64,000 nt of DNA from Micromonospora pallida (GTDB taxonomy: Bacteria; Actinomycetota; Actinomycetes; Mycobacteriales; Micromonosporaceae). Positions 34,278 through 43,201 of this stretch are shown piece after piece (positions within the stretch are counted from its first letter, which is position 1; each line of letters opens with the position of its first letter). The notes below the pieces were generated by a model. It ran no database searches. It had not been told where the DNA came from and saw only the letters and a program-made list of their open reading frames with translations. The translations under genes were made by a program, and so were the position numbers. Location of the stretch: positions 2,046,001 through 2,110,000 of the forward strand of contig NZ_FMHW01000002.1 of the NCBI RefSeq assembly GCF_900090325.1. The letters run 5' to 3'.

Positions 34278-35548
34278 TCGCGCACCGATCCGCGTAGTCG
34301 GCGGAACAGCAGCGCGGACTGGAAGCCACCGAAGCCGCTGCCGACGGAGAGGGCCACGTCGACGGGGAGTTCCCGGGCGGTGTTGGGCACGTAGTCGAGG
34401 TCGCATTCGGGGTCTCGGGTGGCCCAGTTGGCGGTGGGTGGCACGACCCCGTATTCGATGGCCAGGGCGCAGGCGGCCATTTCGATGGAGCCGATGGCGC
34501 CGAGGGAGTGTCCGACCATGGATTTGATGGAGCTGACCGGTATTCGGTAGGCGGTGGTGCCGAGGGCGCGTTTGAAGGCGGCGGTTTCGTGTCGGTCGTT
34601 TTGTCGGGTGCCGGAGCCGTGGGCGTTGATGTAGGACACGTCGTGGGGGGTGAGGTGGGCCTGCCGCATGGCGTCGTCGATGGCGAGGGCCATTTCGGCT
34701 CCGTCTGGTCGTAGGCCGGTCATGTGGTAGCCGTTGCTGCGGCTGGCGTAGCCGACGACTTCGCAGTAGACGTGGGCGCCTCGGCGGCGGGCGTGTTCGG
34801 CTTCTTCGAGGACGAGGACGGCTGCGCCTTCGGCGAGGACGAATCCTCGTCGGTCGTTGTCGAAGGGCCGGGAGGCGTGGCCGGGGTCGTGGTTGTCGGG
34901 GCTAGTGGCTTGGATGGCGTCGAAGGATGCGATGGTGACCGGGGAGATCGGCGAGTCGGATGCTCCGGCGAGGATGACGTCGGCGTCGCCGTCGGTGATG
35001 AGTTGGTGGGCGTAGCCGATGGCGTCGATGCCGGACGTGCAGCCGGTGGAGACGACCTGGGCGGGGCCGTGCAGGCCGTGTCGGCAGGCCACGTCGGCGG
35101 CGAGGCTGCTGGGGATGAGCGCCTGGTACAGGTAGGGGCTGGTGCGGGTGGGGTCGACCAGCCAGTGGGTGCCGTGGTCGCTGGCTTTCACGTATTCGTG
35201 TTCGAGTGCGGTGGTGCCGCCGACGGCGGAGCCGAGTACCACGCCGGTGTTGTTTCGTACGGTGTCGGTGAGGTCGAGTCCGCTGTCGGCGAGGGCTTCG
35301 ATGGAGCAGGCGAGGGCGAACTGTACGTACCGGTCGGCGCGGCGGCGTTCGGTGGGGGTGAGTCCGGCGGCGTACGGGTCGAAGTCGCATTCCGCGGCGA
35401 TCTGGGAGCGGAAGGGTGACGGGTCGAAGAAGGTGATCCGTCGGGTGGCGGTTCGTCCTTCGGTGATGGTTTTCCAGAAGTGGTCTCGGGTGGGGCCGCC
35501 GGGGGCGACCACCCCGATGCCGGTCACCACGGTGCGGCGGCCGGTCAT
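34274..35548 (-). CDS. Type II polyketide ketosynthase alpha (KS-alpha)
   Basis: The 424-residue condensing enzyme is of the WhiE ORFIII/actinorhodin KS type. Its N-terminus is [20 protein letters not shown]. The active-site Cys is in [13 protein letters not shown], the two His are in [11 protein letters not shown] and [11 protein letters not shown], and Lys is in SSIKSMVGH. It iteratively condenses malonyl units on the ACP with the chain length factor. The ATG overlaps the cupin stop (35545-35548). Reduction genes are absent nearby, which fits an unreduced chain such as a spore pigment. The product is inferred, not shown. Confidence 0.93.
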   Translation of the reverse strand: MTGRRTVVTGIGVVAPGGPTRDHFWKTITEGRTATRRITFFDPSPFRSQIAAECDFDPYAAGLTPTERRRADRYVQFALACSIEALADSGLDLTDTVRNNTGVVLGSAVGGTTALEHEYVKASDHGTHWLVDPTRTSPYLYQALIPSSLAADVACRHGLHGPAQVVSTGCTSGIDAIGYAHQLITDGDADVILAGASDSPISPVTIASFDAIQATSPDNHDPGHASRPFDNDRRGFVLAEGAAVLVLEEAEHARRRGAHVYCEVVGYASRSNGYHMTGLRPDGAEMALAIDDAMRQAHLTPHDVSYINAHGSGTRQNDRHETAAFKRALGTTAYRIPVSSIKSMVGHSLGAIGSIEMAACALAIEYGVVPPTANWATRDPECDLDYVPNTARELPVDVALSVGSGFGGFQSALLFRRLRGSVRE

Positions 35549-35943
35549 GGTGTGGCCTCCACGGTTTCGGTGTCGACGTGGCCCAGTTCGGGGCGGGGTG
35601 CCAGTGGTCCGAGGTGGAACACCACTTCGGCGGGTTGGGTGCTGGTGTTGCGGAGCCGGTGGCGGGTGTTCACCGGCACGAACAGGGATTCCCCGGTGGT
35701 CAGGGGAATCGGCTGGTCGTCGAGGTCGACGGTGATGGCGCCGCGGGTGACGTAGAGGAATTCCTCGCTGTAGGGGTGGTAGTGCTCGGCGATGCGTTCG
35801 CCGGGCAGCAGGGTGGCCACTCCCATGAATCCGGAGGTGGCCCCGACGGTTTTGGGTCCGAGGAGCACCCGGAGTTCCGCGCCGCGCCGCCGGTCGGGGG
35901 GAACGTCGCGGGCGGCGACGGTCCGGTGGGTGGTGTCACTCAT
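35545..35943 (-). CDS. Cupin-domain protein of the polyketide cluster (WhiE ORFII-like)
   Basis: The 132-residue single cupin barrel has [20 protein letters not shown], with the first metal motif (H-x-H then Glu), and [13 protein letters not shown], with the second-motif His. Homologues sit beside KS-alpha in spore-pigment clusters and are thought to help chain processing or oxidation. The gene overlaps the ACP-cyclase gene by 8 bases and KS-alpha by 4, so its output is tied to theirs. Confidence 0.85.
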   Translation of the reverse strand: MSDTTHRTVAARDVPPDRRRGAELRVLLGPKTVGATSGFMGVATLLPGERIAEHYHPYSEEFLYVTRGAITVDLDDQPIPLTTGESLFVPVNTRHRLRNTSTQPAEVVFHLGPLAPRPELGHVDTETVEATP

Positions 35944-36700
35944 CGTCGTCTGTCTCCAGTCCCCGTTGCCGGGCGATTCGTTCGATCTTGTCGCGGATGA
36001 TGGCCATCTGTTCGGGGGTGCCGGTGTTGAGGCGGTCTTCCATGGCGCGGTTGTCGATGGGTGCGTCGGGGCGCAGGTTGAAGTCCTGCACCCAGGTCAT
36101 GCGGGTGGCGCCGTCGGGTTCGGTGTCGTACCGCCAGTGCAGTCGCATGTACTCGAACGGTCCGGTTTCGACCCGGTGGGCGTGGACCTGCCAGGTGGCG
36201 GGGTCGGCGGTGCGTTCGCTGACCCAGCTCCACACGGTGCCGTCGGGGTCGGGGTGCATGGTCAGCCGGAACCGGACGGTGTTGCCGTCGCGGTGCAGTA
36301 CCTGCACCGCCCGGTATTCGGTGAACAGGTCGGTCCAGTGTTCGACGTCGTTGGTGAGGTCCCAGACGAGTTGCCGGGGCGCGCCGATGACGATGCTGTT
36401 GTCGGTGTGGCCCGGCGTGTCGGCCGACGTTGTCTGTTCGGGCGGGGTGGTCTGTTCGGCGACCAGGTCGGCGACGGCGGGAATGCTCAGGTGGCCGGTT
36501 TCGGTGGGAATCCGCACGCCGTACCGGTCGGCGACGACGGCCTGCAACTCCAGCAGGGCCAGCGAGTCCATGCCGAGTTCCGCCAGGGTCGCGGCGGGGG
36601 TGTCGGACGCCGCGTCGGGGTCCAGTCCGCAGTGCGCGACCAGGATGTCGGTGATCTCGGTGGCCAGGGCCGCTCCGGCCGGACCTCGGGTGACGGTCAT
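35936..36700 (-). CDS. Acyl carrier protein fused to aromatase/cyclase
   Basis: The 254-residue protein joins two functions that WhiE-type clusters normally encode separately. Residues about 8-85 are an ACP, with phosphopantetheine Ser46 in [13 protein letters not shown] Thr/Pro/Glu linker at about 84-100 follows. Residues about 102-250 are a SRPBCC/START aromatase-cyclase ([44 protein letters not shown]). The ACP would hand the chain to its own cyclase for first-ring closure. ATG 36700 is 11 bases after the TcmI-like gene stop. No free ACP gene is present in the window, which supports a working fusion. Confidence 0.88.
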   Translation of the reverse strand: MTVTRGPAGAALATEITDILVAHCGLDPDAASDTPAATLAELGMDSLALLELQAVVADRYGVRIPTETGHLSIPAVADLVAEQTTPPEQTTSADTPGHTDNSIVIGAPRQLVWDLTNDVEHWTDLFTEYRAVQVLHRDGNTVRFRLTMHPDPDGTVWSWVSERTADPATWQVHAHRVETGPFEYMRLHWRYDTEPDGATRMTWVQDFNLRPDAPIDNRAMEDRLNTGTPEQMAIIRDKIERIARQRGLETDDDE

Positions 36701-36711
36701 GATGTTCCCTC

Positions 36712-37038
36712 TCAGCTGTGTGGGGCGTCCCAGCGGTAGAAGCACCGCGCCATGGCGTCGCGCGGCGACTGCCACGTCGGCAGGTACGGTGAGACGTACG
36801 GCCGTAGCCGGTCGCTGATCCGGGTGAACTCCGGATGCCGGCGGGCGGTCTCCACCGCGCCCTCCCCCGACGACTCGGTCTCCAGCAGGTGCACATACAG
36901 GTCGTGCAGCCGGTACAGCGACCGGTGCCGCACCCCGGCCAGCCGCGGCAACTCCGTCGCGTCCGACTCGGCGAAGATCTCGGCTACCCGCGCCTGCGCG
37001 GTCGGCAGTACCTTCGCGACGATCAACGAGCGGTCCAT
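36712..37038 (-). CDS. TcmI-family polyketide cyclase (first copy)
   Basis: The 108-residue ferredoxin-fold cyclase starts MDRSLIVAKVLP. It has AEIFAESDATELPRLAGV, RHRSLYRLHDLYVHL and a terminal SPRDAMARCFYRWD, hallmarks of TcmI/WhiE ORFVII cyclases that close later rings. It is the first gene of the leftward polyketide operon (36712 to 32668). Its relative at 38376, on the other strand, shares about half of its residues. The upstream 443-base gap (37039-37481) carries the divergent promoters. Confidence 0.88.
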   Translation of the reverse strand: MDRSLIVAKVLPTAQARVAEIFAESDATELPRLAGVRHRSLYRLHDLYVHLLETESSGEGAVETARRHPEFTRISDRLRPYVSPYLPTWQSPRDAMARCFYRWDAPHS

Positions 37039-37290
37039 GCATGCCCTCCCCTTCGGCGGACGCCAGACCGCACGGGCGGCCGGACGACTGTCGACACGAT
37101 GCCGAGGCCGCCGTCATCGGCGCGTCCACAGTTCGTCCACCACCACCCAACGGCCGTGACGCTCAGTTGACGGCAGGCCGGGAAAATGCCGTCCGCCCCG
37201 ACTGTCGACACCAGAATCGGCGCCAAGTCAGACCAGCTCAGAGGCATTTTCAGGGACGCGCCGAGACAGGTCGGAATACCGACCACTCTG

Positions 37291-37318
37291 TTGACTGAGC
37301 GTAACTGCTATTGATAAT
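37291..37318 (+). promoter_or_regulatory. Sigma70-like promoter for the SARP gene
   Basis: TTGACT (37291-37296) and GATAAT (37313-37318) are separated by 16 bases, a near-consensus pair in an otherwise GC-rich gap. It points to the regulator at 37482 and would give a leader of about 155 bases. Nothing else coding is seen in 37039-37481. Confidence 0.55.
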
Positions 37319-37481
37319 CTTCGTCGCTACCAGCCCGGCGGCGGGGCACGCTCGCCGCGGCCGACCGACCCGGCCCCGCGCCGCCACCGCGGCAGCGCGA
37401 CGGAACAACCGACGTCACGGACGGCCGCAGGCAGGCACCGCAACGACGGGACAACGGCTCCGCTGCAGGGGGGATGCGGCC

Positions 37482-38288
37482 GTGACCTCTGACACCAGCA
37501 CGCCGGCAGCCGCACCCCGGACCCGCCTGCTGCTGCTCGGCGGCTTCCGCCTGCTCCACGACAACCAACCCGTAGCCGTGGCCCGCGGACTACAACGCAT
37601 CATCGCGCTGATCGGGCTGCGCCCCGGCGCCACCCGCAGCCACCTCGCCGGACTGCTTTGGCCCGACGCACCCGAAGAACGCGCCCTGTCCTCACTGCGC
37701 ACCGCCCTGTGGCGACTACGCCAAGACCCCTGCTGCCCGATGCACACCAGCGGCGACACCGTACGACTCGACCCCACCGTCGCCGTGGACGTCGACGACC
37801 TCGTCCGCACCGCCGCCCAGGTCCACGACGGCGGCGACCCACGCGACGCCGCCGCCGCGCTCGCCGCCGGCCGCCACGACCTGCTCCCCGGCTGGTACGA
37901 CGACTGGGTCCTCCTCGAACGCGAACGCCTCCGCCAACTCCGCCTCCACATGCTCGAACAGGTCGCCCGCACCCACCTGCACGCCGCACGACACGGCGAA
38001 GCCCTCCAGGCGGCCCTCGAAGCGATGGCCGCCGAACCCCTCCGCGAAACCCCCCACCGGCTGGTCGTGCAGATCCACCTCGCCGAAGGCAACGCCTTCG
38101 AGGCACTCCACGCCTTCTACGTCTACCGCGACCTGATCCTGCGGGAACTGGACCTCGAACCGTCCGCCGCGATGTGCGCCCTCCTCGACGACACCCTCGC
38201 CCCCATCCGCCGCCGCACCACCCCACCCGGCACCCGACGCCCCACCCGCCCCGCCCCCGCACCGTCACCACCACCCACAACCGAGTGA
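37482..38288 (+). CDS. SARP/BTAD-type transcriptional activator
   Basis: The 268-residue regulator has an N-terminal OmpR-like winged helix at about 10-105 (RTRLLLLGGFRLL, LAGLLWPDAPEERALSSLRT and ALWRLRQD). A bacterial transcriptional activator domain at about 110-255 (DWVLLERERLRQLRLHMLEQ, FYVYRDLILRELDLEPSAAM) follows. The C-terminal 25 residues are Pro/Thr-rich. SARPs switch on antibiotic and pigment clusters, so this is the likely pathway activator. GTG 37482 follows GCAGGGGGG. A longer in-frame reading to 37311 encodes Arg-rich non-conserved sequence. The direct heptameric repeats expected of SARP targets were not clearly found. Confidence 0.85.
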   Translation: MTSDTSTPAAAPRTRLLLLGGFRLLHDNQPVAVARGLQRIIALIGLRPGATRSHLAGLLWPDAPEERALSSLRTALWRLRQDPCCPMHTSGDTVRLDPTVAVDVDDLVRTAAQVHDGGDPRDAAAALAAGRHDLLPGWYDDWVLLERERLRQLRLHMLEQVARTHLHAARHGEALQAALEAMAAEPLRETPHRLVVQIHLAEGNAFEALHAFYVYRDLILRELDLEPSAAMCALLDDTLAPIRRRTTPPGTRRPTRPAPAPSPPPTTE

Positions 38289-38375
38289 CGGCACCGTGAC
38301 AGCCCCGCCGGCAAGGTGAGCCACCGAATGTCCCCACCGGCCCCGGCGGGACACCGGCCGCGAAAGGGCAAACCG

Positions 38376-38720
38376 ATGAGCCGACTACTGATCATCAGCA
38401 GGATCGTCCCCGGCACGGAAGCACAGGTCGCGGACATCTTCGCCGACTCCGACGCCACCGACCTACCCGCCATGACCGGAGTCCGGCACCGCTCCCTCTA
38501 CTGCCTCCACGACCTGTGCGTCCACCTCATGGAAACCGACATCAACCCCGACGCGATCGCCGACGCCCGCACCCACCCCCTCTACCAACAGGTCAACCAA
38601 CGACTCGCCGCCCACACCACCCCCTACCTGCCGACCTGGCGCTCCCCCCGGGACGCGATCGCCGGCTGCTTCTACCGCTGGGACGCCACCACCGCCGCAT
38701 CCACCGGCACCGTCGACTGA
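38376..38720 (+). CDS. TcmI-family polyketide cyclase (second copy)
   Basis: The 114-residue protein MSRLLIISRIVPG... has VRHRSLYCLHDLCVHLMETD and SPRDAIAGCFYRWD, aligned over its full length with the cyclase at 36712. It probably acts on a different ring or intermediate. ATG 38376 follows GAAAGGG. The next gene (FAD hydroxylase) begins 18 bases after the stop, so SARP, cyclase and hydroxylase form the rightward unit of the cluster. Confidence 0.88.
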   Translation: MSRLLIISRIVPGTEAQVADIFADSDATDLPAMTGVRHRSLYCLHDLCVHLMETDINPDAIADARTHPLYQQVNQRLAAHTTPYLPTWRSPRDAIAGCFYRWDATTAASTGTVD

Positions 38721-38738
38721 CCCCCGCAAGGAGCTGCC

Positions 38739-40088
38739 ATGTCCCCCAGCCGACCCCACGTCCTGGTGATCGGCGCCGGCACCGGCGGAATGTGCCTGGC
38801 CCACGGCCTCCGCCGCGCCGGCATCAGCGTCGCCGTCTACGAACGCCACCGCACCCGCACCGACGGCCTACTCGGCTACCGCGTCGGCATCGGCCCCACC
38901 GGCAGCCGCGCCCTCCGCGAATGCCTGCCACCCGAACTGTTCGACACCTTCATCGCCACCTGCGCCCGCTCCCCCCGCTACTTCAACGTCATCACCCAAC
39001 GACTCCGCCACACCGCCTCGTTCGAACTGCGCCCCGACACCGACCCGGTCAACACCGACCGCTCCGTCGCCCGGATGACCCTGCGGCAGGTCCTGCTCAC
39101 CGGCATGGAAGACGTCGTCCACTTCGACAAGACCTTCACCCGGTACGAACAACACGACGACGGCACCGTCACCGCCCACTTCGCCGACGGCAGCACCGCC
39201 GTCGGTGACCTGCTGGTCGCCGCCGACGGCACCCACTCCGCCGTCCGCCGCCAGTACCTCCCCCACGCGGTCACCCGAGACGCCGGCAGCATCAACATCG
39301 CCGTCAAGATCCCCCTCACCGACCACACCCGCAGCCTCCTGCACCACCGCATCCTGGAAGGCATCTCCCTGATCTTCGCCGCCGGCGGAATCATGGGCAT
39401 CCTCCACGTCATGGAGTTCAAATGGGACACCCGCGGCACCGTCAAGTCCGGCATCGGCAGCGCCGACGCCGAACTGATCAGCCGCTGGCCCGGCCTCCTC
39501 TACGACAACACCCGCGACTACATCAACATCATCATCTGGAGCGCCGCCCGCCGATTCCCCGCCGACGTCATGCAGCGACGCGGCAACGACCTCGTCCTGC
39601 TCGCCCTCGAACTCACCCGAGGCTGGCACCCACACCTACGCGAACTCATCGCCCGCAGCGACCCCGGCAGCTGCCTACCGATCAAGGTGGCCACCTCCGA
39701 ACCGATCCCACCCTGGAAACCCAGCACCGTCACCCTGCTCGGCGACGCCATCCACACCATGACCCCCGGACGCGGCGTCGGCGCCAACACCGCGCTCCGC
39801 GACGCCACCCTCCTCTGCCGGCAACTCACCCAGGCCACCACCGGCGACAAAACCATCCTCGAAGCGGTCGGCGACTACGAGGCACAAATGCTGCCGTACG
39901 GCTTCGCCCGCGTCGCCGACTCCCTGAAGAACAACGGCACCGACGGCGACGACCCGCTCTACCACCCCGTACTCGGACCACTCGCGCTACTCGGCGCCCG
40001 CGGCTACTTCGGAATCACCAGCCGCGTACCGAAGCTGCGCCGCAAGTTCGTCGACGACCTCTACGCCTACCGCGGCGCCGAGGACTGA
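38739..40088 (+). CDS. FAD-dependent monooxygenase (WhiE ORFVIII-like hydroxylase)
   Basis: The 449-residue aromatic hydroxylase has Rossmann VLVIGAGTGGMCLAHGLRRA (GxGxxG), DLLVAADGTHSAVRRQ (the DG motif region) and the second FAD motif LLGDAIHTMTPGRGVGANTA. An N-terminal acidic/basic residue set for FAD (VYERH) is present. It would hydroxylate the aromatic polyketide with NAD(P)H and O2. AAGGAG lies 7 bases before the ATG. It is the last gene of the rightward unit and is followed by a hairpin. Confidence 0.88.
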   Translation: MSPSRPHVLVIGAGTGGMCLAHGLRRAGISVAVYERHRTRTDGLLGYRVGIGPTGSRALRECLPPELFDTFIATCARSPRYFNVITQRLRHTASFELRPDTDPVNTDRSVARMTLRQVLLTGMEDVVHFDKTFTRYEQHDDGTVTAHFADGSTAVGDLLVAADGTHSAVRRQYLPHAVTRDAGSINIAVKIPLTDHTRSLLHHRILEGISLIFAAGGIMGILHVMEFKWDTRGTVKSGIGSADAELISRWPGLLYDNTRDYINIIIWSAARRFPADVMQRRGNDLVLLALELTRGWHPHLRELIARSDPGSCLPIKVATSEPIPPWKPSTVTLLGDAIHTMTPGRGVGANTALRDATLLCRQLTQATTGDKTILEAVGDYEAQMLPYGFARVADSLKNNGTDGDDPLYHPVLGPLALLGARGYFGITSRVPKLRRKFVDDLYAYRGAED

Positions 40089-40100
40089 CCCCACCCCCTG

Positions 40101-40158
40101 CGGCGGTGCCGGCACCCGTCTCCCAGCCGACCATCGGCAAACGGTGTCGGCACCGCCG
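40101..40158 (+). terminator. Terminator after the hydroxylase gene
   Basis: CGGCGGTGCCGGCACC (40101-40116) pairs with GGTGTCGGCACCGCCG (40143-40158), 15 of 16 positions, around a 26-base loop that starts 12 bases after the stop. Confidence 0.55.
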
Positions 40159-40318
40159 TCACGCTGCGCGAACCACCCCACGACCACCCACGGCACCCGC
40201 CCTCCCACCGCACGGTCGACGGCGGGATCCTCCCGGCCAGAATGAGGCCGCTCACACGCGTATGCGAAGCTGCGGCGGACATTTCTCGCACTTTCGCCGT
40301 ACGCGCTGGAGGTATGCC

Positions 40319-41272
40319 ATGGCGTGGAGTTTTGGACACTCACTGTTACTGATCCTGGTGTTGGTCGGTGGCGCGGCCGCCGGCTGGGTGCTGCGCGGCC
40401 GGCAGGCCACCCGCCGGCCGACGTCGTGGATGGACACCACCGCCACCCGACCGGCCGCCACCGCACCGACGCCCACCCCCGCCGCCCCGGTGACGCCGCC
40501 GGCCACCCCCGACGAGACGACGGCGACCATCACCGTCCCGCCGGTGGCCGCCGACGCCCCCGCTACGCCCGACCGGTCCGACCACACGCCGGATCCCCTC
40601 ACCGAAGCCGCCCCGACCCCCACGACTCTCACGACTCCCGTCGATTCCGTGCAGCACACGGCACCCGCCGAACCGGTGGACGCCCAACTCGAACCCGTGG
40701 ACGCCCAGGCCGAACCCGTGACCACCCCGATCGAACCAGCCGAACCGCAGACCGACCCGACGCCCGCCCGCATCGAACCGGTCGACACGCAACTCGAGCC
40801 CGTCGAGCCACAGTCCACGCCGGCGGAACCGCAGCCGCAGCCCGTCGAGCCGACCGCCGCCGAACCGGAGCAGCCGGCACCAGCGGCCCAGCCCACCCCG
40901 GTCGCGGCAGACACCCCCACCGTGGACGACGCGCCGGTGACGCACACCCCCGTGGTGGAAGAGGCACCGCACACCCCCGCCCCGCAAGATGACGCGGCAG
41001 CACCCGCACCGCGCGACGCCGACGAGGACGCCCCCGACGACGACTTCCGCCGGATCCAGGGCATCGGACCGAAAATCGCCGCCGCCCTCCAGGCCGCCGG
41101 CATCCGCACCTACCGGAAACTGGCCGAGCAGGACGAGGCCACGCTGCGCGCGGTGATCCGGGACGCCGGCCTGCGGTCCGCCCCCGGCCTGGCCAGCTGG
41201 CCACAGCAAGCCCGGCTCCTCGCCGACGCCCCCACCGAAGCCAACAAGGTCTTCCCCACCCCCACCGCCTGA
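40319..41272 (+). CDS. Membrane-anchored protein with Pro/Glu/Thr repeats and a C-terminal helix-hairpin-helix domain
   Basis: The 317-residue protein has one N-terminal TM helix (LLLILVLVGGAAAGWVLRG). About 190 residues of Pro/Thr/Ala/Glu low-complexity sequence follow, with an EPVDAQ/EPVEPQ-type repeat. The C-terminal domain at about 240-305 contains FRRIQGIGPKIAAALQAAGI and YRKLAEQDEATL, a helix-hairpin-helix of the DUF4332/ribosomal S13-like kind that usually binds DNA. With the arginine-rich segment after the helix, the repeat and HhH probably lie in the cytoplasm, tethering nucleic acid or a partner to the membrane. CTGGAGG precedes the ATG. It is unlinked to the polyketide genes. Confidence 0.75.
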   Translation: MAWSFGHSLLLILVLVGGAAAGWVLRGRQATRRPTSWMDTTATRPAATAPTPTPAAPVTPPATPDETTATITVPPVAADAPATPDRSDHTPDPLTEAAPTPTTLTTPVDSVQHTAPAEPVDAQLEPVDAQAEPVTTPIEPAEPQTDPTPARIEPVDTQLEPVEPQSTPAEPQPQPVEPTAAEPEQPAPAAQPTPVAADTPTVDDAPVTHTPVVEEAPHTPAPQDDAAAPAPRDADEDAPDDDFRRIQGIGPKIAAALQAAGIRTYRKLAEQDEATLRAVIRDAGLRSAPGLASWPQQARLLADAPTEANKVFPTPTA

Positions 41273-41287
41273 CCTCACGCACCTAAC

Positions 41288-41368
41288 CGCCCGCCCCTGC
41301 CCGTCACCCCACCGCGTCGGCCGCCCCCACCTGACGGCGCGGACCGGTCCGTGACGGCGGGGCGGGCG
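41288..41368 (+). terminator. Possible terminator after the HhH protein gene
   Basis: CGCCCGCCCC (41288-41297) with a following CGTCAC pairs with GTGACG and GGGGCGGGCG (ending 41368), giving two stem segments around a long GC-rich loop. Confidence 0.4.
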
Positions 41369-41474
41369 AGGTCAGCCAACCCCAACAACTGATCCGGACC
41401 GGACACGGTTAGCCGTTCACCGCGACTGGGTACAACCCGCCTCACCTCGACACACCACTGACAGGGAGGCAGCC

Positions 41475-41684
41475 ATGCGGCGTAGCCCGTCGATATTCGG
41501 AATTCTCCTGGTGATCTGGCTCGTCATCGGCGCGATCGCCGCAGCACAGCGCGGCTACTTCCGAGGCGACGACACCAACTGCGCCGAAGCCGGCACGATC
41601 CTGGTCACCATCGTGGCCGGGCCACTGAACTACGTGGGCGCCAACCCGAAGGTCGACTGCGAGCTGCCCCAACCCTCCGAGTAG
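41475..41684 (+). CDS. Small single-pass membrane protein
   Basis: This 69-residue protein has a hydrophobic segment at about 6-24 (SIFGILLVIWLVIGAIAAAQ), a short basic turn, a CAEAG turn, a second moderately hydrophobic stretch (TILVTIVAGPLNYVG) and a Cys near the end (VDCELP). Two Cys could be paired outside. AGGGAGG is 8 bases before the ATG. Similar short proteins are common in actinomycetes without a known role. It is a single gene with a strong terminator after it. Confidence 0.75.
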   Translation: MRRSPSIFGILLVIWLVIGAIAAAQRGYFRGDDTNCAEAGTILVTIVAGPLNYVGANPKVDCELPQPSE

Positions 41685-41702
41685 GCCGTCCCACTCTCAC
41701 GT

Positions 41703-41738
41703 CGGCCCGTGTCCACCTGACCAGGTGGACACGGGCCG
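41703..41738. terminator. Strong intrinsic hairpin
   Basis: CGGCCCGTGTCCACCTG (41703-41719) and its exact complement (41722-41738) flank only two bases (AC), a 17-base-pair perfect stem beginning 18 bases after the small membrane protein. The rest of the 41685-42045 gap shows nothing else I can name. Confidence 0.8.
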
Positions 41739-42045
41739 AGTCGTTGCCCGAGCACGCGCACCCGCCGCGTCTCACCACGCTCGCGACGAACCGGACGCGC
41801 CTCCGCGGCCAACCTGCGCCACCGTCAGGGGGCCGACCGGGGCCGACCGGGGCCGGTTTTCGCCGGTGCTGGCGGGCGCCGCGCTCATCGGTCCGTCCCG
41901 TCAGCACCGCCGTGGTGCTCGATCGCCTCGTACGCCGTGCGGCATCCGCTGTAGCGGCAGCGCAGATCGGTCGGTACATCGGCGGCCGGCAGAGCGACGT
42001 GCCGGTGCACTAGCGCCGACAGGTTTGTTGTGGAAACCTATTGGC

Positions 42046-42756
42046 ATGACTACTGATCCGGTTTTTGCCGGTGGCGATCCCCGCCGACTGCTGTCTGACG
42101 TTCGCTCCCTGGCGCACCAGGTGCGTCTCGACCAACGGATGACCTGGGTTGCACTGCTGGTGCTAGGCGCGGTGACGCTCGTCGGGATCCCGTTCGACTG
42201 GCTCGGCATGATGGTGCACTGCCACCCCGACACCAGCTGCGAGTTCGCTCGGCGGGGCGTGCTGTTCTACTGGCCCCCGGCGCTCCTGCTGGCCTACACG
42301 GCGATCGCCGTCTGCTACGTGCGGGCCGCCCGGGCACGGGGCCTGGGTGCCCGGGCGTTGCCGTACGCGATCGCCGGCGTCGCGACGACCGTCGTGTTCA
42401 CCGCCGCGTGGGTAGCCGCAGCCCTGTATTTTCCGCACCACCCGCTGCCGCACCACCCGCTGCCGCACCACCCGCTGCCGTACTGGGGGTTGATCCTGGA
42501 CCGGCTGGTCTCACCCTGGAGCATGATCGGAATCGCGCTGGTGGTGCTGGCCCGGATCGAGCGCAACATCGGGCTGCTGCTGTTCACCCTCGCCTACCTG
42601 GCCCTAGTACTGCTGGTGCTGCCGATGAACGAGGGCTGGGGACTGGCAGGCTGGGGACTTCAGGCCCGATTCGCGGTACCGCAAGTCATCAGCGGCGCGC
42701 TGCTGATGCTCGGCGCGGCCGGGTTCTTCAGAGCAGCCCGCAGGCGGCAGCAGTGA
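42046..42756 (+). CDS. Multi-pass membrane protein of unknown function
   Basis: The 236-residue protein has about six TM helices (WVALLVLGAVTLVGIPFDWL, YWPPALLLAYTAIAVCYV, ALPYAIAGVATTVVFTAAWV, SMIGIALVVLARI, LLLFTLAYLALVLLVLP, SGALLMLGAAGFF). A Cys pair (VHCHPDTSCEF) lies in the first outside loop, and a three-fold HHPLP repeat in a later one. It has no recognised family. Its stop overlaps the start of the winged-helix regulator gene (GTGA), so the two are expressed together and the regulator may respond to or control it. Confidence 0.75.
   Translation: MTTDPVFAGGDPRRLLSDVRSLAHQVRLDQRMTWVALLVLGAVTLVGIPFDWLGMMVHCHPDTSCEFARRGVLFYWPPALLLAYTAIAVCYVRAARARGLGARALPYAIAGVATTVVFTAAWVAAALYFPHHPLPHHPLPHHPLPYWGLILDRLVSPWSMIGIALVVLARIERNIGLLLFTLAYLALVLLVLPMNEGWGLAGWGLQARFAVPQVISGALLMLGAAGFFRAARRRQQ
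42436..42480. repeat. Three perfect 15-bp tandem repeats inside a membrane-protein gene
   Basis: CACCACCCGCTGCCG is repeated three times without mismatch and encodes HHPLP three times in an extracytoplasmic loop. In-frame copy number change would be easy here, and the His-rich loop could bind metal. Confidence 0.9.
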
Positions 42757-43100
42757 CGGCCACGACCGGCACCCCGGATCCGGACGCAGGGCACCCGGTC
42801 ACCGGGCTGGACGAGGTGGTGCACCAGCGGGCACGGCTGGGCATCCTGACCATCGCGCACGAGGCCCACCGGGTCGAATTCGGCTACCTGCGCACCCACC
42901 TCGAGCTGACCGCCGGCAACCTCTCCAAGCACCTCAGCGTGCTGGAAACGGCCGGCCTGATCGAGATCCAGAAAGGCTACGAGGGCCGACGCGGCCGCAC
43001 CTGGATCACCCTCACCGCCACCGGCACCACCGCGCTCGCCGACGAGATCGCGCGACTCAAGCAGCTCATCGCCCGCGTCGAGACGACCAACGGGCAGTAG
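42753..43100 (+). CDS. Winged-helix transcriptional regulator (MarR/ArsR-like)
   Basis: The 115-residue single-domain regulator has VVHQRARLGILTIAHEAHRV, the first helix of this group, recognition region LTAGNLSKHLSVLETAGLIE and wing KGYEGRRGRTWITLT. It matches small winged-helix proteins (DUF2087/ArsR-like group) that are coded next to multi-pass membrane proteins in many actinobacteria. GTG 42753 overlaps the upstream stop. No metal-binding Cys is present. Confidence 0.85.
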   Translation: MTATTGTPDPDAGHPVTGLDEVVHQRARLGILTIAHEAHRVEFGYLRTHLELTAGNLSKHLSVLETAGLIEIQKGYEGRRGRTWITLTATGTTALADEIARLKQLIARVETTNGQ

Positions 43101-43154
43101 CGACAACCGTCGGCCGACCAGCCATCCCCGGCGTACGGCGGCTGTGCGCCCGAA

Positions 43155-43178
43155 GGCGCCGGCCGGACGGCCGGCGCC
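43155..43178 (+). terminator. Terminator after the winged-helix gene
   Basis: GGCGCCGGCCG and CGGCCGGCGCC are perfect 11-base arms separated by GA. The hairpin begins 54 bases after the regulator stop. Confidence 0.65.
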
Positions 43179-43201
43179 ACTCCAAAGCAGCAGGAGGCGC
43201 C

